Shown in pieces: positions 22,727-30,065 of a stretch of 33,787 nucleotides of DNA. Every line of letters starts with the position of its first letter. Within the stretch, counting starts at the first letter, position 1. Both the position numbers and the translations under genes were made by a program. This DNA is from Fibrobacter sp. (GTDB lineage: Bacteria > Fibrobacterota > Fibrobacteria > Fibrobacterales > Fibrobacteraceae), in assembly GCA_016295375.1 (NCBI GenBank), contig JAEDLI010000014.1:1-33787 (forward strand), given 5' to 3'. The notes beneath the pieces are model-generated. The model saw nothing but the letters and a program-made list of their open reading frames with translations, did not search any database and was not told the origin of the DNA.

Positions 22727-23662
22727 ATGAAAAAGTCTCTATTATTTCTGCTAACGTTTTGCACACTCGCTTTTACCGCCGATCATTTTTCAATAGTAGA
22801 GAAATTCTTCTGGGGCTTTTCTTGGCCGGAATATAAAATTTATGATCAGGTTCGAACTATTCGTAAAAATGTGCAGAAGCAAACAGACTTGATGAAACGT
22901 CAATTAGAAGATGACGATGAGGATAGCGGCTGGCATAAATCATACATCTCAAAAGAAACAGAAATGTTCGATAATTTGAGAGCGTATTACGAAGATAAGT
23001 ATGGTACTGATAGGGCTGTTGCTTATGCATTGCTAAAAACCGCGGAAGAATACAAGAAAAGTATTTTGGAAATTCAGCGCCTTGTTCATATGGAAACATG
23101 CCCCGAAGAAGTTTTGACTGATGGTGAAATTGATGAACAAACGATTGTAATGGTAAAAGATATTGGCTTTAAAAATAAATCAGGTTTTTGGTACTATGAT
23201 GGGATTAAAGTAAATATGGGAAAGCCGAGACCAATTTCGGCATCAGTAAAAAAGTATCCACGTGAAAGCAAGGTAACCTACATTTCTTTTAAGCCGCGTA
23301 TTTATCCATCCAAGGAGCGTATTGCACATATCCGTATAGAAACAAATCTTCCAGAAGGTTTTAGGGCTTATGCTAGCTTACAAAATGAAAGAATTGATAG
23401 CTTGAATTATCAAGACACATCAGTTGTTGTGAAAAATGGCGCTTTTGAGATGTTTTTTGGCACATCAGATAATCCTCTTGAAAAGGGACTCTATTCTTTT
23501 TCGATGAGAACTGCTGCTATGCCGATTACTCAAGATGATAAAGAAGTATTGAAAAAAGTTGGAAATCATGGAGAGTTTCTCTGTGGCCGCTATTCGTACT
23601 TGCCTTGGGGGTTAGGAAATCAGCTTCAGGTGAAAAAATTTTTTCTTTTTGAAATAAAGTAA
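22727..23662 (+). CDS. Secreted protein of unknown function
   Basis: 311 aa with a clear signal peptide (MKKSLLFLLTFCTLAFTADHF; cleavage near FTA/DH). Residues 40-130 are highly charged and probably helical (QLEDDDEDSGW, KTAEEYKKSILEIQRL). The C-terminal half looks beta-rich (VTYISFKPRIYPSKERIAHIRIE, then KGLYSFSMRTAAMP and HGEFLCGRYSYLPWG). No family recognised. The gene is AT-rich with relaxed codon usage, unlike mdh or leuA, suggesting acquisition. TTGACA at 22686-22691 may belong to its promoter, although the -10 is weak. Confidence 0.75.
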   Translation: MKKSLLFLLTFCTLAFTADHFSIVEKFFWGFSWPEYKIYDQVRTIRKNVQKQTDLMKRQLEDDDEDSGWHKSYISKETEMFDNLRAYYEDKYGTDRAVAYALLKTAEEYKKSILEIQRLVHMETCPEEVLTDGEIDEQTIVMVKDIGFKNKSGFWYYDGIKVNMGKPRPISASVKKYPRESKVTYISFKPRIYPSKERIAHIRIETNLPEGFRAYASLQNERIDSLNYQDTSVVVKNGAFEMFFGTSDNPLEKGLYSFSMRTAAMPITQDDKEVLKKVGNHGEFLCGRYSYLPWGLGNQLQVKKFFLFEIK

Positions 23663-23697
23663 AGATTCGAATTTGAAGGTTGAATTCAAAAGGTACT

Positions 23698-23985
23698 ATG
23701 GCCATGAAGTTGAAAAATAATTTTTCGCACATACCAGAACCATATAGGTCGGCTCACAAGGCTTGTTCGCAAAATAAAGAAGCCGTTCGCAAATCAAAAC
23801 TATGTGGCTGTTTTTATTGTTTGAATGTATATCCATCAACAGATGTCATTAAATGGATAGAAGAAAATGATGGGAACTTTACGGCAGAATGTCCTAAATG
23901 CGGAATTGACTCCGTTATTCCTGATGCGTCGGGTATTCCGTTGAATACAGAATTTCTTGCAGCTATGAAAAAATGGTGGTTCTAA
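23698..23985 (+). CDS. Small CxxC/CxxC zinc-ribbon protein
   Basis: 95 aa from the ATG at 23698, which has AAAAGG about five bases upstream. The core reads LCGCFYCLNVYPSTDVIKW, then FTAECPKCGIDSVIPDASG, then a C-terminal FLAAMKKWWF. The CxxC pairs form a likely zinc site. The pattern CGCFYC...CPKCGIDSVI is one I have seen in a widespread group of small uncharacterised cytoplasmic proteins; no function is known to me. AT-rich, 35 bases after the secreted protein and just before another small gene, perhaps one unit. Confidence 0.75.
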   Translation: MAMKLKNNFSHIPEPYRSAHKACSQNKEAVRKSKLCGCFYCLNVYPSTDVIKWIEENDGNFTAECPKCGIDSVIPDASGIPLNTEFLAAMKKWWF

Positions 23986-23987
23986 AT

Positions 23988-24269
23988 ATGAAAATTATTT
24001 CAAACAATAGATTTTGTATGAAGGTGTTATCAATGATTCTTAAATCATTGAAAAATTTTGATAAAGGAGTTGCTGTAGATGTTTATGGTCATAAGTTTTT
24101 TATCTATGTAGGGGATGGTGATAAATCAGAAGGGCGTTGTGTTTTTGATGTGGATTGGAATGAGCTTTATAGAGAATGTCATTTGAAAGGACGGTTGTCT
24201 GCTTATAAAACGGGGAAGGCTAGTGTTGATGTGTTGTGGCAGAATATTCAAAGAAAAAAAAGAGTTTGA
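23988..24269 (+). CDS. Small protein of unknown function
   Basis: 93 aa from the ATG at 23988, two bases after the preceding stop; ATG codons at 24018 and 24033 are alternatives (the last has GAAGGTG upstream). Contains KSLKNFDKGVAVDVYGHKFFIYVGDGDKSEGRCVFDVDW and a basic tail (QRKKRV). No family recognised. AT-rich like its neighbour. Confidence 0.6.
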   Translation: MKIISNNRFCMKVLSMILKSLKNFDKGVAVDVYGHKFFIYVGDGDKSEGRCVFDVDWNELYRECHLKGRLSAYKTGKASVDVLWQNIQRKKRV

Positions 24270-24275
24270 GTAATT

Positions 24276-24489
24276 ATGAGCCGTTCGTGTAGGAAACCTT
24301 TTTTGCAAACTGGCGCTAGATGGTGATTGCGGGGTTTGGTCTTCTGAAGGTGCAAAACTTCCTAGGTGTGATTTTAAGGGCGTTTTTAAGTATTTTTGTT
24401 TAAAAACGGCTTTTTGCTTGTTGGCGGTCGAAAGAACAATGAACGAGAACGATTTGTCGACAGTCCACAATAACGATGGCGAAACATAA
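24276..24489 (+). other. Possible frameshifted coding remnant in a non-coding gap
   Basis: An ATG at 24276 opens MSRSCRKPFLQTGARW and stops at 24326. From 24325 the next frame stays open for 55 codons (DCGVWSSEGAKLPRCDF ... NENDLSTVHNNDGET, stop at 24487-24489). The two could be one short gene split by a frameshift, or a repeat with chance frames. The rest of the gap to 24570 shows nothing clear. Confidence 0.25.
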
Positions 24490-24569
24490 TGTTATCTTTA
24501 GAGTATTAGGGTCAAGAGTGCTGCCTTTATGCGGTGCGTCGAGTAATCTCGCTTGGCTCTCTTTTTTAT

Positions 24570-24759
24570 GGGGTATTAGGGGCTAAGCCCCTAGGAGAGG
24601 GGGTAGCGGAAACGGCAAGGAGATCCCCGTGATTCTATCGCCCTATCGCTACGCTCCTCCAGGGTGACAGCAGGGCAAGGCTGCAGCGACCTTTGGACAC
24701 TTAGCGCTTTAGCGCTTAGTGTACATGGCCACCTTTAGGTGGTGCGGGAGGCTTCCCCC
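24570..24759 (+). repeat. Composite GC-rich intergenic repeat, copy 2, with an inserted repeat
   Basis: First half 24570-24604 (GGGGTATTAGGGG, CTAA, GCCCCTAGGAGAGGGGGT); second half GGGAGGCTTCCCCC at 24746-24759. Between them lie the inverted copy (24631-24668) of the repeat seen at 20127, an 8-base direct duplication TAGCGCTT and a CCACC/GGTGG hairpin (24729-24742). Confidence 0.7.
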
Positions 24760-24773
24760 TTTCAAAATAAAAG

Positions 24774-25145
24774 TTATTTCAAGAATGCGAAGAACACGGC
24801 GCCGATGACCAGCACAAAGGCCACGATGTGGTTCCACTGGAGGGTTTCGGTGCGGAACAGGGTGACAGCCAGGGTGGTGAACACCGTGATGGAAATGGCC
24901 TCCTGGATGATTTTCAGTTGCATGAGGCTGAAGGGCCCGCCATTGATGCGGCTCCCGATGTTGTTGGCGGGAATCATGAAGGAGTATTCGATGAGGGCGA
25001 TGCCCCAGCTGGCGAGAATCACGAGAATCAACGGCCAGTCGGTGCTGATGTGCATCTCCTTCAGCTTGAGGTTGCCGTACCAGGCAAGGGTCATAAAGAA
25101 GTTGCTGATGATGAGGAAGACGATGGTGATGATTCCGGCTTTCAT
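24774..25145 (-). CDS. DUF486 family small membrane protein
   Basis: 123 aa, four predicted TM helices (about 4-22, 39-57, 78-98 and 104-121). The conserved family blocks are visible: SNFFMTLAWYGNLK, ASWGIALIEYSFMIPANNIGS, NGGPFSLMQLKIIQEAISI and ETLQWNH. It resembles half-size drug/metabolite transporters, but the substrate is unknown. It lies downstream of the DUF4416 gene on the same strand, separated by a heptamer tract. Confidence 0.9.
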   Translation of the reverse strand: MKAGIITIVFLIISNFFMTLAWYGNLKLKEMHISTDWPLILVILASWGIALIEYSFMIPANNIGSRINGGPFSLMQLKIIQEAISITVFTTLAVTLFRTETLQWNHIVAFVLVIGAVFFAFLK

Positions 25146-25147
25146 TT

Positions 25148-25189
25148 TTAGGGGGTAGGGGTTAGGATTTAGAGGCTAGGGGTTGGTGC
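25148..25189. repeat. Degenerate heptamer tandem tract 2
   Basis: Six 7-base units: TTAGGGG, GTAGGGG, TTAGGAT, TTAGAGG, CTAGGGG, TTGGTGC. Units 5 and 6 lie inside the DUF4416 gene (minus strand) and supply its last codons and TAG stop. Confidence 0.7.
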
Positions 25190-25742
25190 GTAGGCGGTAT
25201 GGTTTTCCGGTGCTCATCTGGTAGGCGAGGCGGGCGCGGACCTGCTCCAGGTAGGCGATATATTTTTCACTCTGGTAGTCACGGTAGGTCCAGTCGAAAT
25301 GGTGGAAATGCCCGTCCTGAAAGTACAGGGTGGGCTCCACGAAAATTCCGCGACTGATATAAACCCGCTGCCGCTGGTCCTTGGTGGTGGCCAAGAAGAA
25401 CTGCCCGAGAGTCATGTAGCCCGGGTCCAGGTTCACGGGGCGGAGTCCAGGCGTTCCCGCACGTTCAGCAATTTCAAGTTCCAGGTCGTTGGTCCAGAGT
25501 TTGATGTCCACGATTTCGGTGCGGTCCACCAGGGGTTCGTAGCTGAAGAAGGCCCGCAGGGGGGCGTCGCCGATTTCTTCTTTGTAGTAGTTGGTAAAGG
25601 TAAAGGGGAAGGGTTCCAGGTTCAGGTCCTCTTCGCCAAAACGCTCTCGGAGGGTGTTGCGGACGGACTCTACCGAAGCGGCGTCCTTTGCCAGGATCCC
25701 AACGATGATTTTGACTTTGGCCGGTTCTTTTACAGCGCCCAT
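25176..25742 (-). CDS. DUF4416 family protein
   Basis: 188 aa from the ATG at 25742 (MGAVKEPAKVKIIVGILAKD). Family blocks: FPFTFTNYYKEEIG, EIVDIKLWTNDLELEIA, RPVNLDPGYMTLGQFFLATTKD, RVYISRGIFVEPTLYF and FDWTYRDYQSEKYI. Function is unknown; the VNLDPGY and YRDYQS segments are its hallmarks. The C-terminus ends in a heptamer repeat tract. Probably co-transcribed with the DUF486 gene. Confidence 0.9.
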   Translation of the reverse strand: MGAVKEPAKVKIIVGILAKDAASVESVRNTLRERFGEEDLNLEPFPFTFTNYYKEEIGDAPLRAFFSYEPLVDRTEIVDIKLWTNDLELEIAERAGTPGLRPVNLDPGYMTLGQFFLATTKDQRQRVYISRGIFVEPTLYFQDGHFHHFDWTYRDYQSEKYIAYLEQVRARLAYQMSTGKPYRLRTNP

Positions 25743-25844
25743 ACCATACAATTTAGAAAAAGAGAAAAAGAGCAAAGAAAAAGGAACAATGAAAAAAGAA
25801 TTGTAATCAAAACATTTTTAATTTTTCATTGCTAACTGCTGATT

Positions 25845-26612
25845 ATGAAATTTGTGAATATGGTAAACCGTCTTTTTTTTCCCATTTTAGTCCTCTCGTC
25901 TTTCGTCTTTCGTCTCTCGTCTTATGCCGATACCCCCCGCATTGTGCCGACCATCGTGGATTCCATTCCTCACGAGCAGAACCATTTTACCCAGGGGCTG
26001 TTTTTTGACGGCAAGGACCTGATAGAATCCACCGGGCATTACGGCGAGTCGGGCATTTACCGCCGCACCTTGGACGGCAAGATTCTGGATTCCCTGCGGC
26101 TTGCGGAACGTTATTTCGGCGAAGGTTCCGTGGCCGTTGGCGACGACATCTTTTACCTGACCTGGAAATCCAGGAAGGCGTTTATCGTGAACAGGAAGCC
26201 CTTCGCCATGAAGGGCGAGTTCCGCATACCTACGGAAGGTTGGGGGCTTACCTACTGGCGTGAAGCCCTCTTGATGAGCAACGGCTCCAGCGAACTCTTG
26301 CAGATAGGGCTGGGCGGCTTTAGCGTGGTGGGGGCGATAGCCGTGCGCGATAACGGGCGCGAAGTGCCGCATCTGAACGAGCTGGAAGTGGTCCGTGACA
26401 CTCTTTACGCCAACATCTGGACCACGGGCCTGATTGCCGTAGTCGAACTGCCCAGCGGTCGCGTGCTGAAATACCTGGACTTTACCGAAAAGGCGATGGA
26501 AATCAACCGCCGCTACCCCAAGGCGGACGTGCTGAACGGAATCGCCTTTGACGGTCGTGATTTCTGGATTACGGGCAAGAACTGGCCCTGGATTTACAAG
26601 GTGAAGTTCTAG
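25845..26612 (+). CDS. Glutaminyl-peptide cyclotransferase (plant/bacterial type)
   Basis: 255 aa, exported: the signal peptide is about 1-28 (hydrophobic FPILVLSSFVF, cleavage near SSYA). The mature part is a five-bladed beta-propeller of the glutamine cyclotransferase family, recognisable from HFTQGLFFDG, ESTGHYGESGIYRR, GEGSVAVGDDIFYLTWK, EGWGLTYW, HLNELEVVRDTLYANIW and DVLNGIAFDGRDFWITGKNW. These enzymes convert N-terminal Gln to pyroglutamate. Signal-peptide codons are made of a four-unit heptamer repeat, and two more 7-base units run up to the ATG. Confidence 0.88.
   Translation: MKFVNMVNRLFFPILVLSSFVFRLSSYADTPRIVPTIVDSIPHEQNHFTQGLFFDGKDLIESTGHYGESGIYRRTLDGKILDSLRLAERYFGEGSVAVGDDIFYLTWKSRKAFIVNRKPFAMKGEFRIPTEGWGLTYWREALLMSNGSSELLQIGLGGFSVVGAIAVRDNGREVPHLNELEVVRDTLYANIWTTGLIAVVELPSGRVLKYLDFTEKAMEINRRYPKADVLNGIAFDGRDFWITGKNWPWIYKVKF
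25895..25922 (+). repeat. Heptamer tandem tract 3 in the cyclotransferase signal peptide
   Basis: Four units, YTCGTCT: CTCGTCT, TTCGTCT, TTCGTCT, CTCGTCT. Seven is not a multiple of three, so loss or gain of one unit would shift the frame. Units CATTGCT, AACTGCT, GATTATG (25827-25847) lie immediately upstream and include the start codon. Confidence 0.75.
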
Positions 26613-26621
26613 CCGTTGCCC

Positions 26622-26650
26622 TTGCCAGGAACTGGACGGCTTTGTATATT
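26622..26650 (+). promoter_or_regulatory. Promoter of the leucine leader-leuA operon
   Basis: TTGCCA (26622-26627), a 17-base spacer and TATATT (26645-26650). The expected transcription start, about 26657, almost coincides with the leader ATG at 26658, implying a leaderless or nearly leaderless mRNA. Confidence 0.55.
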
Positions 26651-26657
26651 TGTTGGT

Positions 26658-26717
26658 ATGAAAAAGACCTTGAACCTGCTACTTCTATTGCGACTTGCTT
26701 GTGGAGCGAGGTTTTAG
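26658..26717 (+). CDS. Leucine leader peptide (leuL-type)
   Basis: 19 codons, MKKTLNLLLLLRLACGARF, seven of them Leu and five in a row (26676-26690). It lies just upstream of an intrinsic terminator and a 2-isopropylmalate synthase gene, so ribosome stalling at Leu codons when charged leucine tRNA is scarce would control read-through. Residues after the Leu run lie over the antiterminator segment (26702-26708). Confidence 0.85.
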   Translation: MKKTLNLLLLLRLACGARF

Positions 26718-26791
26718 GCCGTTTTCAAGGATTTTGAACAGAATTAACCTAAATGAGCCCGCTCCAATATGGCAGCGGGTTTTCCTTTTTT
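26702..26791 (+). promoter_or_regulatory. Transcription attenuator of the leuA operon
   Basis: Terminator: CCCGCT (26758-26763) with AGCGGG (26774-26779), extendable to 26756, then TTTTCCTTTTTT (26780-26791). Antiterminator: TGGAGCG (26702-26708, inside the leader ORF) is perfectly complementary over 7 bp to CGCTCCA (26760-26766), which overlaps the terminator's left arm. A ribosome reaching the leader stop (26715-26717) would cover 26702-26708 and allow termination; a ribosome stalled on the Leu codons would leave it free. Confidence 0.8.
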
Positions 26792-26859
26792 GGGTCAATT
26801 TCTATCTTTGAAACCGAAAAATGAATCTTGCGGCCATGTTGCGTGGGCGAGGAGATAAG

Positions 26860-28431
26860 ATGAGTGAAATGAATGCTGCCGAAATGGCAAAGAGACAACC
26901 GTTCTTTTATGATGTCACGCTCCGTGACGGCAACCAGGCGCTGCCCAAGCCCTGGAACAACGCCCAGAAAAAGGACGTGTACTTGCAGCTCCTGAAACTG
27001 GGCGTGCACGGCGCCGAGGTGGGGTTCCCCGCCTCTAGCGAGATGGATTTTGAGTCCTGCAAGGAACTGGCCCAGCTTACCGCCAAGATGGCGGAAGAAG
27101 GGGACGAAGTTGCCCAGAAGGTGGTGGTTTCTGGTCTTGCCCGCTGCGTGGAAAGCGATATTCAGCGCTGCTGGGAGGCGGTACAGTATGCCCCACACCC
27201 CCGTATCCACACCTTCCTCGCCACCAGCAAGCTCTCCATGGAACATGTGCTGCACCTGACTCCGGAACAGGTGAAGGAAAAGGCAGTCAAGTGCGTGAAG
27301 CTGGCCAAGTCCCTGGTAGGGGACAAGGGCGACGTGGAGTTCAGCGCCGAACACTTTGGGGACTGCCTGGACAATATGGATTTTGTAATTGACGTGCTGA
27401 AGGCCGTGGTGGAGGCGGGAGCCACCACCATAAACCTGCCCAATACGGTGGAGCGGTATAGGCCCTTCTTGTACGTGAACCAGATTAAGCAGGTTTATGA
27501 AGCCTTGCCCAAGGACATTGCCATCTCGGTCCATTGCCACAACGACTTGGGCATGGCTACGGCCGCTACGGTGGAGAGCTTCTTTGTGGGCGCTACCCAG
27601 CTGGAAGTGGCCCTGAACGGCCTGGGCGAACGCTGCGGCAACACCAATTTTTACGAGGTGGCCGTGGCGCTCCACAACTCCGGCGTGAATACCGGCCTGC
27701 ATCTGGAACGCATCTACGAGACGGCTATCCTGATTTCCCAGTGGTCCGGCGTGAGCATTTACAGCCGAGCCCCGCTGATCGGTGCCGAAGCCATTGTGCA
27801 TCGTAGCGGTATCCACCAGGATGGTGCCTCCAAGACCAAGGACATGAAGAAGGGTGCCTACCGCCCCATCGACTACTCCATTATCGGTCGCCACCAGAAC
27901 GATTCCATTTCCTTTACCAGTCAGAGCGGCCGCACTGCGGTTTACGAGATTATCACCAAGTTTGGCTACAGGCTTTCTTTGGCCGAGGCGGCAGAACTGC
28001 AGCCCGTGCTCAAGGAACTGAGCGAAAAGGAAGGGGAACTCAGCGCCGAGCGGGTGCTGGACGTGTTCCGCGAAGAGCGTGTGAACGTGAACGCCCGCCT
28101 GGTGTTCAATAACGTAGAAGTGATTCCCGACGAGAACCGCTTTATATTCCATTTCAAGAAGGACGGCGAGGCCATTCGTCGGTCCGTGACCGCCGAAGGC
28201 CCCATCGAGGCCGGGCTTATCCTGATGCGTGAAATCAACATGCCGGTGGAACTGGTGAAGTACCGCCAGGTGGTGGTTCCCGAAAAGGACAAACTGTGGG
28301 CAGGACGGGGCCTGAGCCGAATCCTCTTGCGCGCTAACGGCAAGGAAGAAGAGGGCCGTGGCGTCTCCAGCGATACCCTGAAGGCCAACATGCGGGCCCT
28401 GTTCAGCGGAGTGAACCTTTTGTACAAGTAG
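26860..28431 (+). CDS. leuA: 2-isopropylmalate synthase
   Basis: 523 aa, first committed step of leucine synthesis (2-ketoisovalerate plus acetyl-CoA). The DRE-TIM barrel has FYDVTLRDGNQAL (Arg22, Asp23 metal/catalytic region), EVGFPASSEMDF, the metal-binding SVHCHNDLG (His225, His227, Asn228) and NGLGERCGNTNF. Residues about 395-523 are the leucine-binding regulatory domain, ending GRGVSSDTLKANMRALFSGVN. LRDGNQ rather than LRDGEQ and the overall form are those of the longer, fungal-like LeuA class. The ATG at 26860 has GGAG five bases upstream; an upstream ATG at 26821 lacks one. Controlled by the attenuator just upstream and, by family analogy, by leucine feedback. Confidence 0.93.
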   Translation: MSEMNAAEMAKRQPFFYDVTLRDGNQALPKPWNNAQKKDVYLQLLKLGVHGAEVGFPASSEMDFESCKELAQLTAKMAEEGDEVAQKVVVSGLARCVESDIQRCWEAVQYAPHPRIHTFLATSKLSMEHVLHLTPEQVKEKAVKCVKLAKSLVGDKGDVEFSAEHFGDCLDNMDFVIDVLKAVVEAGATTINLPNTVERYRPFLYVNQIKQVYEALPKDIAISVHCHNDLGMATAATVESFFVGATQLEVALNGLGERCGNTNFYEVAVALHNSGVNTGLHLERIYETAILISQWSGVSIYSRAPLIGAEAIVHRSGIHQDGASKTKDMKKGAYRPIDYSIIGRHQNDSISFTSQSGRTAVYEIITKFGYRLSLAEAAELQPVLKELSEKEGELSAERVLDVFREERVNVNARLVFNNVEVIPDENRFIFHFKKDGEAIRRSVTAEGPIEAGLILMREINMPVELVKYRQVVVPEKDKLWAGRGLSRILLRANGKEEEGRGVSSDTLKANMRALFSGVNLLYK

Positions 28432-28437
28432 GCTGTT

Positions 28438-28785
28438 ATGTGGAAAGCTCTGTCCGACGTGGCTCGCCCCTTCAAGATCAAGCGGGAACGCCTTGAAAAG
28501 TTCGTGGACGATTCCAAGGAATCGGTGAACAAGCTCTGGAAATCGGAGCGTGTCCAGTCCGTGGTCCGTTCCACCGAAAAACTCAAGGACGAGGGCATGA
28601 AAAAGCTCTCCGAAAAGGGTATCCGCAGCGAAGGGATTCGTGCCAAGTTGAACGGCTTCCGCAAAAAGATCAAGGGCCTGTCGCCTTTCCAGAAGCTGAT
28701 GCTCTTGACCATCGCCGTGTGCCTGCCTGCCGGTATCATCATCGCCGTCTTTGTGGCGGGCCTTATCAAGAGCCGTCAAAAATGA
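28438..28785 (+). CDS. Small tail-anchored membrane protein of unknown function
   Basis: 115 aa: a highly charged helical N-terminal part (about 1-83, Lys/Arg/Glu-rich) followed by one C-terminal TM helix (LMLLTIAVCLPAGIIIAVFVAGLI) and a basic tail. It starts six bases after leuA and overlaps the next gene by four bases, so it belongs to the leuA operon. No family recognised; no link to leucine synthesis visible beyond position. Confidence 0.7.
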   Translation: MWKALSDVARPFKIKRERLEKFVDDSKESVNKLWKSERVQSVVRSTEKLKDEGMKKLSEKGIRSEGIRAKLNGFRKKIKGLSPFQKLMLLTIAVCLPAGIIIAVFVAGLIKSRQK

Positions 28786-30017
28786 AACAGAAGGACCTGA
28801 CCCCCACGCCCTTCTTTGCGGAACTGGAGCGTGCGAAGTCCGAAGTTCAGAAAGATGCCGCCGCAGGCGGCCTAGCCTTTATCGACATGACGGTGAGCAG
28901 CCCCTTGCGTGTGGGACTGCCTTTTGACGTGATGCCTGCGGTAGATGCCGTGAAGCAGGAATTCAACCTGTGGGACGTGAATCCGGCGGGAACGCTCAAG
29001 GCCCGGGAGGCTGTTGCGGAGTATTACCGCAGCCGTGGCGGGAATTTTACGCCCGAGCAGATCCTTTTGACGGCAAGCACCAGCGAAGCCTACTCCATAC
29101 TTTTCAAGGCCTTCTGCAATCCCGGCGACGCCATACTGACGCCGGTCCCGGGCTACCCCTTGCTGGACACGCTGGCGGAGCTGGAAAACCTGGAGTGCTA
29201 TCCGTATTTCTTGAAGTTGAAACGGGAGAAAGCGGGAAAGGAACGGTGCGGCGATTTCCGTTTTGTGCTGGATACCGACAGCCTTTTGAGCGCTCCGTCA
29301 AACGCAAAAATCCTGCTGCTGGTCTGCCCGCATAATCCGACGGGGCATTCCGTCAGTTTGCCGGAATGGAAGGAGGTGGTCCGCTTTTGCGAAGAGCGGA
29401 ACCTGGTCCTGGTGGTGGACGAAGTTTTCGGGGACTATAGATTTTCTGAGGAAGTGCGGCGGTCATGGGAATATGGTCGGTTCGGCGAGCTCACCGACCT
29501 TAAGGGCACTGAGCTTGCCGAAGTGCGCTCCGATGGCCCTAAATGCCCCGTCGTCTGGCTGAACGGCCTCAGCAAGATTTGCGGAAGCCCCCAGGTGAAG
29601 CTGGGCTGGATGGCGGTCTATGCTCCCGAAGCCATGCGGGAATCTATCCACGAGACTCTGGAATATGTGGCGGATGCCTACCTGAGCGTTTCTGCACCGG
29701 CACAGGCGTTGGCGGCCCCCATGCTGAAACAGTCTGCCGCCTACGGGGCTCGAATCAGCGAACGCCTGCGGCAAAATCTTGCGGCCTTGCGGGAAAAGTT
29801 CCCCTCCAAATACTGTCCTGAAATTCTTGGCGGCTGGTATGCGGTTATCCGCCTGGGTGGCGACGACGAGGAACTCTCCCTCCGCCTGCTCAAGGAAAAG
29901 CACGTGCTGGTGCAGCCGGGATTCTTCTTCGATTTTGACGAAGACGGCTGGATTGTGATTAGCCTGCTGCAGGAACCGTCCGTTTTTGCGGAAGGGCTCA
30001 ATCGGATTTGTTCCTAG
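28782..30017 (+). CDS. Class I/II PLP aminotransferase
   Basis: 411 aa from the ATG at 28782 (ATGA overlap with the previous gene). Fold-type I landmarks: TASTSEAYSILFKAFCNPGD (about 97-116), PVPGYPLLD, VCPHNPTGHS (Asn185), VVDEVFGDY (Asp213, Tyr219) and NGLSKICGSPQVKLGW (Lys265 as the Schiff-base lysine; Lys273 where most members have Arg). The family is AlaA/AspC-like; it may supply the final transamination or alanine/valine exchange, which would fit an operon headed by leuA. Substrate is not determined. Confidence 0.85.
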   Translation: MKQKDLTPTPFFAELERAKSEVQKDAAAGGLAFIDMTVSSPLRVGLPFDVMPAVDAVKQEFNLWDVNPAGTLKAREAVAEYYRSRGGNFTPEQILLTASTSEAYSILFKAFCNPGDAILTPVPGYPLLDTLAELENLECYPYFLKLKREKAGKERCGDFRFVLDTDSLLSAPSNAKILLLVCPHNPTGHSVSLPEWKEVVRFCEERNLVLVVDEVFGDYRFSEEVRRSWEYGRFGELTDLKGTELAEVRSDGPKCPVVWLNGLSKICGSPQVKLGWMAVYAPEAMRESIHETLEYVADAYLSVSAPAQALAAPMLKQSAAYGARISERLRQNLAALREKFPSKYCPEILGGWYAVIRLGGDDEELSLRLLKEKHVLVQPGFFFDFDEDGWIVISLLQEPSVFAEGLNRICS

Positions 30018-30065
30018 GATAGGCCGATTTTTTATATTGTCCCGAAAGAGAGATTTAGGTATATC

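Noticed and set aside
24126..24470. 114-codon minus-strand frame antisense to 23988-24269 and the following gap
   Set aside because: No ribosome-binding site or recognisable domain; low-complexity composition; it overlaps a more plausible plus-strand gene.
26749..28779. 676-codon minus-strand frame opposite leuA
   Set aside because: His/Gly/Val-rich composition typical of an antisense shadow of a codon-biased gene; leuA on the plus strand has full family conservation.
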